A DNA stretch of 20,215 nucleotides from Bacillota bacterium. Lineage in GTDB: Bacteria > Bacillota > Clostridia > Lachnospirales > Lachnospiraceae. Numbering within the stretch: position 1 is the stretch's first letter; every line of letters starts with the position of its first letter. The notes beneath the pieces were generated by a model, which saw only the letters and a list, made by a program, of their open reading frames with translations, ran no database searches and was not told where the DNA came from. The translations under genes and the position numbers were made by a program. The stretch lies in the NCBI GenBank assembly GCA_023418475.1, contig JAEZZO010000078.1, positions 1 through 20,215 of the forward strand, given 5' to 3'. Shown piece after piece: positions 14,255 through 20,215 of this stretch.

Positions 14255-15463
14255 TCATAAATATTTCGAACTATCACATACAAATTCCTCCATTTTATCC
14301 ATTGCTTTCTCAATGTTCTCCATAGAGGCGGCAAAAGAAATTCTGATAAAATCCTGACAATGAGCTCCAAGTCCTATCCCAGGAATAACTGCTACATGCT
14401 TTTCCTCCAGGAGTCTTTCTGCAAATTCCATACCAGATAAGGCTGTTTTCGAGACATCTACCATGGTATAAAATGCACCCCTGGGAACTACATAGGATAA
14501 TCCTTCTATCCGGTCAAGACGGCTCATCAGATAGGTTCTTCTCTTTGTAAATTGTTCAATCATCGCGAAAATCTCTGCCCTGGTGTTCTCGGTATCCATA
14601 CCTTCTGCTACACCGATTTGAAGAAAGGTAGGAGAACAGGTAGTGGAATACTGATGCATTTTTAAAATAGCATTTATTCTGTTTTTCTGCGCGGTAATAT
14701 AACCAAGCCTCCAGCCGGTCATTGCATAGGTTTTAGAAAAACCATTTATTATAACACAGCGCTCCTTCATTCCCGGGAAGGCTGCAATTGACTGAAATCC
14801 GGCATCCTCATACACCAGATTACTATACATTTCATCTGAAACAATGACAAAATTATAGCAAATGGACAGCTCGCAAAGCTTCTCCAGTATATCTTTGGCA
14901 TAGACTGCACCGGTTGGATTATTCGGGTTATTGATTACAAGTATTTTTGTCTTTTCCGTGAGCTTTTTTTCCACCTCTATCACATCAATCTGGAATTTGT
15001 TTTCTCTTTTCAGCTCTACTATAACCGGTATTCCACCGCTTATTTTTACCATATTCTCGTAATTTACAAAGGCGGGAGATAGTATGACAGCCTCATCGCC
15101 TTCATCAATCAAGGACAATATTGTATTATTTATCGCCTCCGCACCACTGCTGGTTACCAGTATTTCAGTCTGGTAATCAAAAAGTACACCCGTATCCTCC
15201 AGGGTCTTTTCAGCAATTTTCATACGAAGCTTCTCATATCCCTTATTGGATCCGTAATGCGTGTGGTTGTCTGTAATTGCTTTGATAGTAGCCTCTTTTA
15301 TGTCTGCAGGCGTATTAAAATCCGGTTCTCCTGCACTCAGAGCAAGTATTTCATTCCCGCTCTTTCTCAGCTCATCCACTCTGTTAAGAACCGCTCTGAT
15401 CATGGAGGACTGCACTTTTTTCACACGCTCGCTATCCTGCATAATGTCAAAATTATTCTTCAT
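14255..15463 (-). CDS. Class I pyridoxal-phosphate aminotransferase (aspartate-aminotransferase-like)
   Basis: A 402-residue cytosolic enzyme. The start ATG 15463 has only a modest site (AAAGGGATGG). Fold type I landmarks: ALSAGEPDFNTP (41-52) at the substrate loop, TSSGAEA (104-110), NNPNNPTGA (178-186), VSDEMYSNLVY (208-218) and the PLP lysine in GFS-K244-TYAMTGWRLGY; FIRISFA near 383 carries the carboxylate-binding Arg. The layout is that of the Firmicutes aspartate/aromatic aminotransferase subgroup (I-gamma). It would interconvert an amino acid and its 2-oxo acid, with 2-oxoglutarate or another partner. It is the last gene of a minus cluster with two 2-hydroxyacid dehydrogenases and a permease, which suggests that the 2-oxo acid is also reduced to a hydroxy acid. 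Confidence 0.92.
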   Translation of the reverse strand: MKNNFDIMQDSERVKKVQSSMIRAVLNRVDELRKSGNEILALSAGEPDFNTPADIKEATIKAITDNHTHYGSNKGYEKLRMKIAEKTLEDTGVLFDYQTEILVTSSGAEAINNTILSLIDEGDEAVILSPAFVNYENMVKISGGIPVIVELKRENKFQIDVIEVEKKLTEKTKILVINNPNNPTGAVYAKDILEKLCELSICYNFVIVSDEMYSNLVYEDAGFQSIAAFPGMKERCVIINGFSKTYAMTGWRLGYITAQKNRINAILKMHQYSTTCSPTFLQIGVAEGMDTENTRAEIFAMIEQFTKRRTYLMSRLDRIEGLSYVVPRGAFYTMVDVSKTALSGMEFAERLLEEKHVAVIPGIGLGAHCQDFIRISFAASMENIEKAMDKMEEFVCDSSKYL

Positions 15464-15525
15464 AGCATCACCATCCCTTTCTGTTTTCAGCTATTGTAGA
15501 AAATCGGACTTTTCATAAGCCCTTC

Positions 15526-16515
15526 CTAATTTGTCACTTCATTAGAACAATGCTCTGTTTGGCTGTATTCCTGCAGATTTTCAAAAGAGGTCAGGATCAT
15601 GTTCTTGATTGCTGTATCTGTAAAGAAACTCATATGGGCGGTATAAATTACATTATCCTTTTCCATCAGCTGTTTTAAGATCTGGTTATCAAACTGCTCC
15701 GGATCTGCTTTCTTTCTGATATAGGTAGCTTCATCGTCATAAACATCAAAAGCTGCAGCACTTAATTTTCCGCTTTCCAGACCCTGTAGCAAAGCCTTAT
15801 AATCTACCAGCCCGCCTCTGGCTGTATTAATCAGCACAGACCCCTCCTTCATTTTCCCGATTGTATCAACGTTTATTATTTTCTCATTATCCTTTGTCAA
15901 TGGACAATGCAGAATAATAATATCACTTTCTGTAAAAATCTCTTGCATAGTGCAATAGTTGACAAGCTTTGTGATTTCCAGGTTTTCGTACAAATCATGG
16001 GCTAAAATCCGACATCCAAAGCCGTTTAACAGTTTTACCGTCTCGGCTCCAATTCTTCCGGTTCCTATTACACCCGCCGTAAGATTACGAAGCTCTCTTC
16101 CCTTCAAACCATTTAAAGTAAAATCATATTGATCAATCATGATAAGCTCCCGCTTCATTTTCCGAAGAGCCATTAAGGTCATGCAAACGGTATGCTCCGC
16201 AATTGCATTCGGAGAATATCTAGGTACATTCGCAGCTTTTATTCCTGCCTTTTGGAGAGCTGCAAGGTCTATGTGGTCAATTCCCGCTGCCCTGGAAACA
16301 ATATATCTGACACCCGCTGCGGCAAGCTCTTTGACCTTATCTGAGGTCACCCTGCAACCGGTTAAAATCCATATTGCGTCAAAGCCATTGAAGCTTTCCT
16401 TTTCTGTTGTATTGAAGTCAAAGTCCGCAATTTGCAAATCAAAAGAAAAATTCTGATTGCACTTGCTGATATAATCTTCTTCCTCCTCATTCACATTGAA
16501 CATTAAAACCTTCAT
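15526..16515 (-). CDS. D-2-hydroxyacid dehydrogenase, D-lactate dehydrogenase type
   Basis: A 329-residue NAD-dependent enzyme starting at ATG 16515 behind GGAAAGGCGGGG. NAD-binding motif G151-T-G-R-I-G156; catalytic Arg233 (NTARGG), Glu262 (YDDEATY) and His294 (TAHMSF) stand at the usual spacings. RYSPNAIAEHTVCMTL (99-114) and HMSFFTDTAIKNM mark the D-LDH/VanH/HicDH branch. It reversibly reduces a 2-oxo acid to a D-2-hydroxy acid in the cytoplasm. It lies between the permease (165-bp gap with a terminator hairpin) and the aminotransferase (62-bp gap), and so could act on the aminotransferase product. Pyruvate is the textbook substrate, but larger 2-oxo acids are equally possible. Confidence 0.9.
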   Translation of the reverse strand: MKVLMFNVNEEEEDYISKCNQNFSFDLQIADFDFNTTEKESFNGFDAIWILTGCRVTSDKVKELAAAGVRYIVSRAAGIDHIDLAALQKAGIKAANVPRYSPNAIAEHTVCMTLMALRKMKRELIMIDQYDFTLNGLKGRELRNLTAGVIGTGRIGAETVKLLNGFGCRILAHDLYENLEITKLVNYCTMQEIFTESDIIILHCPLTKDNEKIINVDTIGKMKEGSVLINTARGGLVDYKALLQGLESGKLSAAAFDVYDDEATYIRKKADPEQFDNQILKQLMEKDNVIYTAHMSFFTDTAIKNMILTSFENLQEYSQTEHCSNEVTN

Positions 16516-16576
16516 AAACGCCCCGCCTTTCCTATATAATAAAGAGCACGCTTCGCAAACTTTTTATTATCCCAGC

Positions 16577-16598
16577 CAAAAAGTGTGCTTCGCACACT
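16577..16598 (-). terminator. Hairpin terminator/attenuator between permease and D-LDH-type gene
   Basis: Read leftwards: AGTGTGC, GAA loop, GCACACT, TTTTTGG. A related but imperfect hairpin (GTTTGCGAAGCGTGC) follows at 16560-16546, and the two together form a larger inverted repeat. A -10-like TATTAT (16618-16613), 18 bp after a TTACGC, stands just upstream, so the downstream gene may be separately initiated and attenuated here. Confidence 0.55.
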
Positions 16599-16680
16599 CT
16601 CAATCATATTCTATAATACAAGCTTTTGTTGTGCGCGCGTAACTTGCGCATACCGGTTCGTGATTCTTCGTCCGGTTTTC

Positions 16681-17589
16681 CTAAAGCGAGATTAGAAACA
16701 TACTGATCACAGGTATTGTTATTAAGGACAGCACTGTGCTTATAAACACACAGGAGGATGCAAATTTACTGTCCCCGTTATATTTGTCCGCAAGCATGAC
16801 AGTTGTGCTTCCGGCCGGCATTGCCGACAGCAGAACAATCACTCCGGTAACCAGACTATCTACTCTAAATAATTTCAGTATAAAAAGAACAGCAAACGGA
16901 ATGGCAATCAATCTTAAGGCTGAATAAACAAAAAGCTGCCGGTCAAGAATTTCCTTCACTTTAATTTCTGCAAGAATTGATCCGATTACAAGCATGGAGA
17001 TTGCCGTATTACAGCCTCCTATTCCTGCAATTGTCTTAGTTACAAATTCCGGCAGTGCAAGCTGCGTAAGCATTAGGAAAAAGCCAATATAAACAGCTAT
17101 GATACAGGGATGCGTCAGAAGCTTTCGCGCGGTTGATTTCCCATATGTCTTTGTAAACAGGGACAATCCAGAAGACCACATGGTAAAACGAAGGGGAATA
17201 AGAGCCACGGATGCGAATAAAAGACCCTTGCTACCAAATACAGCCTCTACAATCGGATTTCCCAAAAATCCTGCATTGGAACAAATAATAGCGTACCGCA
17301 GTACTGCCTGCCTGTCTTTTGTAGTTTTTCGAAACAGTAATTTGCTGAGCAGAACATATAATGCCTGTGTTACGATAGCCACCAGAAAAACAGCAAAGCA
17401 ATTTTTCAGAATATCATAGGACCATTGGATCAGAAATGAATTAACAATATTACAAGGTAAAATTATCTCTATAATCAGATCCGTGAATTTATTTCTGTTT
17501 TGATTGGTTATAATACCTTTTTTGTGTGCATATATTCCCGCCAGGATCAATAGAAAAAGCATCCCCTGCATTTGTATCATTGCTGCCAT
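16681..17589 (-). CDS. AEC family (auxin efflux carrier-like) permease
   Basis: A 302-residue membrane protein. I start it at ATG 17589, six nt after GGAG; in-frame starts at 17601 and 17625 have poorer sites. About ten hydrophobic segments with the family's two-bundle pattern: an N-terminal LLILAGIYAHKKGII, a conserved polar-break LIIEIILPCNIVNSF, SNAGFLGNPIVEAVFG in the middle, and LLSAMPAGSTTVMLADKYNGD in the second half. Bacterial AEC members move dicarboxylates, malonate, malate/lactate or amino acids. It comes 36 nt after the first dehydrogenase gene, and so probably carries the substrate or product of this pathway. Confidence 0.87.
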   Translation of the reverse strand: MAAMIQMQGMLFLLILAGIYAHKKGIITNQNRNKFTDLIIEIILPCNIVNSFLIQWSYDILKNCFAVFLVAIVTQALYVLLSKLLFRKTTKDRQAVLRYAIICSNAGFLGNPIVEAVFGSKGLLFASVALIPLRFTMWSSGLSLFTKTYGKSTARKLLTHPCIIAVYIGFFLMLTQLALPEFVTKTIAGIGGCNTAISMLVIGSILAEIKVKEILDRQLFVYSALRLIAIPFAVLFILKLFRVDSLVTGVIVLLSAMPAGSTTVMLADKYNGDSKFASSCVFISTVLSLITIPVISMFLISL

Positions 17590-17625
17590 GTAATTCTCCA
17601 TTCCTGTATAACCGTCTTGAACCAA

Positions 17626-18651
17626 TTATTCTTTGTTACCGAACTCATAACGAAAATAATTCATCACAGCCGATATTCCCTTATTCTCTTCAAAGCTGTC
17701 CTTTAGTTTATTAACCGGATAAGAGACTGGTCTTCCCTCTAACACCTCAGAAATTCCAAGTGCGGACTGGTATGCCATACGCTCCAATGCTTCTGTTGTG
17801 AACGCAGCCGTATGTGGCGTTACTATCACATGATCCATATGCAGCAGAGGATTATCCGCCTTCGGCAGATTTCCCTCAAATACATCCAATGCCGCTCCCG
17901 CTATCTTATGCTTTGCAAGAACCTCAATCAGTGCCGTTTCATCAATGATCTCACCCCTGCCGGTATTAATTAAAAATGCTTCCGGTTTCATTAAGCATAA
18001 TTCCCGCATACTAATCATATGCCTTGTAGTGGCACTTCCCGGCAGATGAAGGGAAAGAAAATCAGCGGATGAAATTACTTCATCCAAATCATTGGTTAGA
18101 AGTGCATATTTGGTTTCCTTCCTGCCTTCAATTCTTCTGCTGTAACCGATTACCTTCATATTTAGTCCCGAGGATGCTATGTGAGCCACTTGTGTGCCGA
18201 TATTTCCCATCCCGATAATTCCCAGTGTTTTACCGGAAACATCACTTCCATATACTTTTCTGACTGCCAAATCACCGCTTTTTAGTCCATTATTATAATG
18301 AATGGATTTCTTTGCAAGCATCAGGATAAGTCCAATTGCATATTCTGCAACCGAGCTTTGATTAGACTCTGCCGCATTCGTAACCTGAATTTCCAGCCTG
18401 GTAGCAGCTTCCACATCAATACAATCCACTCCAACTCCATGCATTGATATCACCTTGAGCTTTTTGCAGGCTTTTTGTACCTTCTCCGTAATACTTCCAT
18501 TACGGGTTAGAATTCCGTCACAATCGGCTCCCTCCTCCATCAGTATATCTTCCGTGATACCGGAGCCCATTTTTAGTTCATAACCCTGCTCTGTCAGATA
18601 ATGAATTCCCCTCTGGTCGATTGGTTCCGTAATTAATATTTTATAAGCCAT
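17626..18651 (-). CDS. 2-hydroxyacid dehydrogenase, phosphoglycerate-dehydrogenase-like
   Basis: A 341-residue NAD-dependent enzyme from ATG 18651, seven nt after GGAGG. NAD motif G147-M-G-N-I-G152; catalytic Arg232 (NTGRGE) and His280 (VTPHTAAF) are present. The third member of the triad, Glu at Arg+29 in the family (DVFxxE), is Asn261 here (DVFEGN); the nearby Glu259 is out of register. HGVGVDCIDVEAA (71-83) and NQSSVAEYAIGL (98-109) are typical of the PGDH/glyoxylate-reductase branch. It lacks the C-terminal ACT domain of true serine-pathway PGDH. As first gene of the operon, behind a strong promoter, it probably acts on a 2-hydroxy acid that this pathway takes up or makes. Confidence 0.88.
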   Translation of the reverse strand: MAYKILITEPIDQRGIHYLTEQGYELKMGSGITEDILMEEGADCDGILTRNGSITEKVQKACKKLKVISMHGVGVDCIDVEAATRLEIQVTNAAESNQSSVAEYAIGLILMLAKKSIHYNNGLKSGDLAVRKVYGSDVSGKTLGIIGMGNIGTQVAHIASSGLNMKVIGYSRRIEGRKETKYALLTNDLDEVISSADFLSLHLPGSATTRHMISMRELCLMKPEAFLINTGRGEIIDETALIEVLAKHKIAGAALDVFEGNLPKADNPLLHMDHVIVTPHTAAFTTEALERMAYQSALGISEVLEGRPVSYPVNKLKDSFEENKGISAVMNYFRYEFGNKE

Positions 18652-18674
18652 GCAGCACCTCCGGTATTTTTACG

Positions 18675-18694
18675 TATACTATAGTGCAAGTATA
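18675..18694. promoter_or_regulatory. Inverted repeat over the operon -10 box (operator candidate)
   Basis: TATACT (18675-18680) and AGTATA (18689-18694) are exact inverted repeats with an 8-bp gap; the right arm is the -10 box itself. A bound protein would block initiation. Confidence 0.4.
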
Positions 18695-18717
18695 AAAGAG
18701 CGCACAATAACTGGCAA
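18689..18717 (-). promoter_or_regulatory. Promoter of the dehydrogenase-permease-aminotransferase operon
   Basis: Read leftwards: TTGCCA (18717-18712), 17-bp spacer, TATACT (18694-18689). Expected start near 18682, about 31 nt before the ATG. Confidence 0.7.
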
Positions 18718-18749
18718 TTATCACAATGTACTGTTATGTTCCCAATCGG

Positions 18750-18764
18750 TGGACATTCTGTCCA
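18750..18764. promoter_or_regulatory. Short palindrome TGGAC-N5-GTCCA
   Basis: A perfect 5-bp inverted repeat around ATTCT, 33 bp upstream of the operon -35 box. An operator for a dimeric regulator is possible; the regulator gene is not in the window. Confidence 0.35.
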
Positions 18765-18911
18765 TTTATTCTTATCGCCTAAAAACTTTCGAGATTTAAT
18801 CCATTTGCTCATAGTTCATCTTACTAGTTTTAATACAGACGCTTGTTCACTGAACAACATTATGAGATTATTACTAATTAAGTCCTGCATTTTAACATCG
18901 AGAAATAAAAT

Positions 18912-18991
18912 AATTATGTACACAGAAAGTACATGTTCCGAAGCGGAAGGAGAGTTGGAACAGAGGAATATGTACTTCTGTATACATAATT
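18912..18991 (+). repeat. Palindromic repeat family 2, copy B
   Basis: About 80 bp. The left arm AATTATGTACACAGAAAGTACAT and the right arm ATGTACTTCTGTATACATAATT pair almost completely, extending through GTTCC / GGAAT, with a ~25-nt purine-rich loop (CGGAAGGAGAG). It shares ATTATGTACACAGAA, TACATGTTCCG and CGGAAG with copy A. It lies in the divergent region between the dehydrogenase operon and the racemase gene, about 180 bp before the racemase start. Confidence 0.78.
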
Positions 18992-19058
18992 TGCACACCC
19001 CATTATATTATTTGTACAACCTATATGTTTATTTGGTGTCATATGGACAATTTGTACA
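18990..19058. promoter_or_regulatory. Phased TTTGTACA-like motifs upstream of the racemase gene
   Basis: TTTGCACA (18990), TTTGTACA (19011), TTTGGTGT (19032) and TTTGTACA (19051) follow one another at 21, 21 and 19 bp, so all lie on one face of the helix. This suggests cooperative protein sites. The first motif abuts the family-2 repeat. Binding is inferred. Confidence 0.4.
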
Positions 19059-19106
19059 CTTAAGCATTGCAAAGTAGCCATATTTTCTCTGATTACAGTA
19101 AAGTAC

Positions 19107-19136
19107 TTTACATATGCTTAACCAGTATGCTATTTT
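19107..19136 (+). promoter_or_regulatory. Promoter of the racemase-family gene
   Basis: TTTACA (19107-19112), 18-bp spacer, TATTTT (19131-19136) preceded by TGC, which makes an extended -10. Expected start near 19143, a leader of about 29 nt. Confidence 0.5.
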
Positions 19137-19171
19137 TAATTCAGATTTTAGAAAGAAAGGGGAACCGGCTT

Positions 19172-19897
19172 ATGAGAATAAAAGGCGGCTACACAAGTTA
19201 TGGACAATCAATTGGAATATTAATGATGGACACTGTTTTTCCCAGACTCGTTGGAGATATCGGCAATGCCAGAACTTATAAAGTCCCTGTTAAATATTAC
19301 ACGGTAAGAAATGTATCAACTGAAAAAATGAATGCCTCAAATGCTGAAAGGCTATTGCTTACACCATTTATAGAGGCTGCAAGAGAATTGGAAAGGGAAG
19401 GCTGCAAAGCAATTACAACCAGCTGCAGTTTTCTGACCGGCTTTCAGAAACAGCTGGCAGATGCCGTTAATATTCCTGTTTTTACCAATACACTGATCCT
19501 GGCTCCCTTTATTCACACGATGCTTAACAGTAAGCTGAAAATAGGTATTTTTACAGAATGCGCTGATCTTCTTCAGGAAGATTATTTCAATCAGCTTGGC
19601 TGGTCCGGCAATCAAATTCCCGTCTGTATCAGCGGTATGCCAGAGGATTCTCCTTTCTCCAAGCTCTTTATTCATGATAAACTGGAAGAGGATCTTGAGG
19701 TGCTGGAAAACTGTATCAGGGAAATGACAATCAAACACATGGAAGAACATCCGGATACCGGAGCTATTCTTTTGGAATGTACTAATTTTGCACCTTTTAC
19801 TAATCTAATTCAGAATATTTCAGGCCTTCCTGTATTTGGTATTAATCAATTACTGGAATACATCGATTCCTGTATCAATGCTCCAACCTATTATTAA
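19172..19897 (+). CDS. Aspartate/glutamate/hydantoin racemase family protein
   Basis: A 241-residue cytosolic protein from ATG 19172, nine nt after AAAGGGG. The longer frame to 19067 runs through the promoter and is not used. The two catalytic cysteines of cofactor-free racemases are visible: C85 in ITTSCSFL and C203 in LLECTNF; the N-terminal GGYTSYGQSIGILMMDTVFP is typical of an uncharacterised branch of the family. Such enzymes invert an amino acid or related acid by two-base proton transfer; some relatives act instead as maleate or arylmalonate lyases/isomerases. It is divergent from the dehydrogenase-permease-aminotransferase operon, and so is a likely functional partner, supplying the isomer those enzymes use. 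The substrate cannot be assigned. Confidence 0.82.
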   Translation: MRIKGGYTSYGQSIGILMMDTVFPRLVGDIGNARTYKVPVKYYTVRNVSTEKMNASNAERLLLTPFIEAARELEREGCKAITTSCSFLTGFQKQLADAVNIPVFTNTLILAPFIHTMLNSKLKIGIFTECADLLQEDYFNQLGWSGNQIPVCISGMPEDSPFSKLFIHDKLEEDLEVLENCIREMTIKHMEEHPDTGAILLECTNFAPFTNLIQNISGLPVFGINQLLEYIDSCINAPTYY

Positions 19898-19960
19898 TAA
19901 TCAAGTGGAGAATCTATATTCTATCTTATACTTTCATAGCAAGAAAATGACAAAGAAACG

Positions 19961-19985
19961 GCGCAGTAAACACTGCGCTTTTTTT
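19961..19985 (+). terminator. Rho-independent terminator of the racemase gene
   Basis: GCGCAGT, AAAC loop, ACTGCGC, then seven T: a compact GC-rich terminator 63 bp after the stop. Confidence 0.9.
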
Positions 19986-19994
19986 ATTTCAAAA

Positions 19995-20062
19995 GATTCG
20001 ATGCAAAAAGCCTGATCCAGGTAATGTAAATGAATATGAGTGCAATTATATTCATCTGGACT
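19995..20062 (-). repeat. Palindromic repeat family 1, copy 4
   Basis: In inverted orientation to copies 1b-3: GATTCGATGCAAAAAGCCTGATCCAG is the conserved end, then the core ATGAATATGAGTGCAATTATATTCAT and a TCTGGACT edge shared with copy 1b. The other terminal repeat is missing or diverged beyond 20062. It is tucked between two terminators, the racemase one and the rRNA one. Confidence 0.75.
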
Positions 20063-20085
20063 AAAGGAAAGTTCGTCCTATTACA

Positions 20086-20119
20086 ACAAAAAAACTCAAA
20101 GTAAATATTATACTTTGAG
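20086..20119 (-). terminator. Terminator of the rRNA operon
   Basis: Read leftwards: CTCAAAGTA (20119-20111), 7-nt loop, TACTTTGAG (20103-20095), then TTTTTTTGT. It stands about 70 bp after the 23S end. Confidence 0.8.
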
Positions 20120-20190
20120 CTAAAATTCAACCTATTATTATTGACTAAAACCTACACACGAAAATGTACCATCCAACTTTAAAACCTTTT

Positions 20191-20215
20191 TAGGTCAAGC
20201 CCTCGACCTATTAGT
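20191..20215 (-). rRNA. 23S ribosomal RNA, 3' end (partial)
   Basis: The minus strand reads ACTAATAGGTCGAGGGC followed by TTGACC, the highly conserved 3' end of bacterial 23S rRNA. The gene runs off the right edge. No 5S rRNA fits in the 70 bp between this end and the terminator at 20086-20119, so this operon ends with 23S. Confidence 0.85.

Noticed and set aside
18736..19077. 113-codon plus-strand frame in the divergent gap
   Set aside because: It runs straight through the family-2 hairpin and the promoter motifs, and has no ribosome binding site or recognisable protein pattern.
20120..20190. 5S rRNA gene after 23S
   Set aside because: Only about 70 bp are available before the terminator, and no 5S-like sequence is visible.

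Overview
The window looks like chromosomal DNA from a low-GC, Gram-positive anaerobe, most likely a Clostridia member of the Lachnospiraceae type. The reasons are AT-rich spacers, strong GGAGG ribosome binding sites, sigma-A-like promoters and the product set (cytosolic GH3 enzyme, GPH-type sugar transporter, bacterial staygreen protein, a small Spo0A-C-like protein). Species cannot be read from the sequence. At the right edge, on the minus strand, lies the last part of a 23S rRNA gene, followed by its own terminator and no 5S gene.

Layout. 1-115: start of a fucose-isomerase-like gene (minus). 651-1157: ferritin-like protein. 1507-3012: Nudix hydrolase and M23-like membrane protein, a two-gene minus operon with a very good promoter. 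3376-5244: three single plus genes (a small protein, an orphan membrane-anchored sugar-binding protein, a 44-residue basic protein). 5348-6175: TIM-barrel sugar isomerase/epimerase (minus). 6499-6948: staygreen homologue. 7019-12411: beta-glucoside module, with a GPH symporter and a GH3 beta-glucosidase in an overlapping minus operon, divergent from an AraC-family regulator. 12770-14002: patatin-like lipase and a small Spo0A-C-like protein, convergent. 14255-19897: 2-oxo/2-hydroxy/amino-acid module of four minus genes (2-hydroxyacid dehydrogenase, AEC permease, D-lactate-dehydrogenase-type enzyme, class I aminotransferase), divergent from an Asp/Glu-racemase-family gene.

How the genes work together. 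The transporter would import a beta-linked oligosaccharide, which the cytosolic GH3 enzyme hydrolyses. The AraC protein probably acts on a pair of direct repeats 20 bp apart, next to the transporter promoter. In the second module an aminotransferase and two dehydrogenases would interconvert an amino acid, its 2-oxo acid and a (D-)2-hydroxy acid, with the permease moving one of them and the racemase supplying the other stereoisomer. The substrate is not known.

The most unusual content is non-coding. One family of about 100-bp palindromic elements is present in four clear copies plus a fragment; one copy is flanked by a perfect 8-bp direct repeat, and another forms almost the whole leader of the AraC gene. 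A second, unrelated family of about 80-bp hairpin elements has two copies, each upstream of a gene. There is also a decayed tandem array of about 21-bp units and a 20-bp phased set of TTTGTACA-like motifs. I see no CRISPR array, prophage, transposase gene or tRNA.
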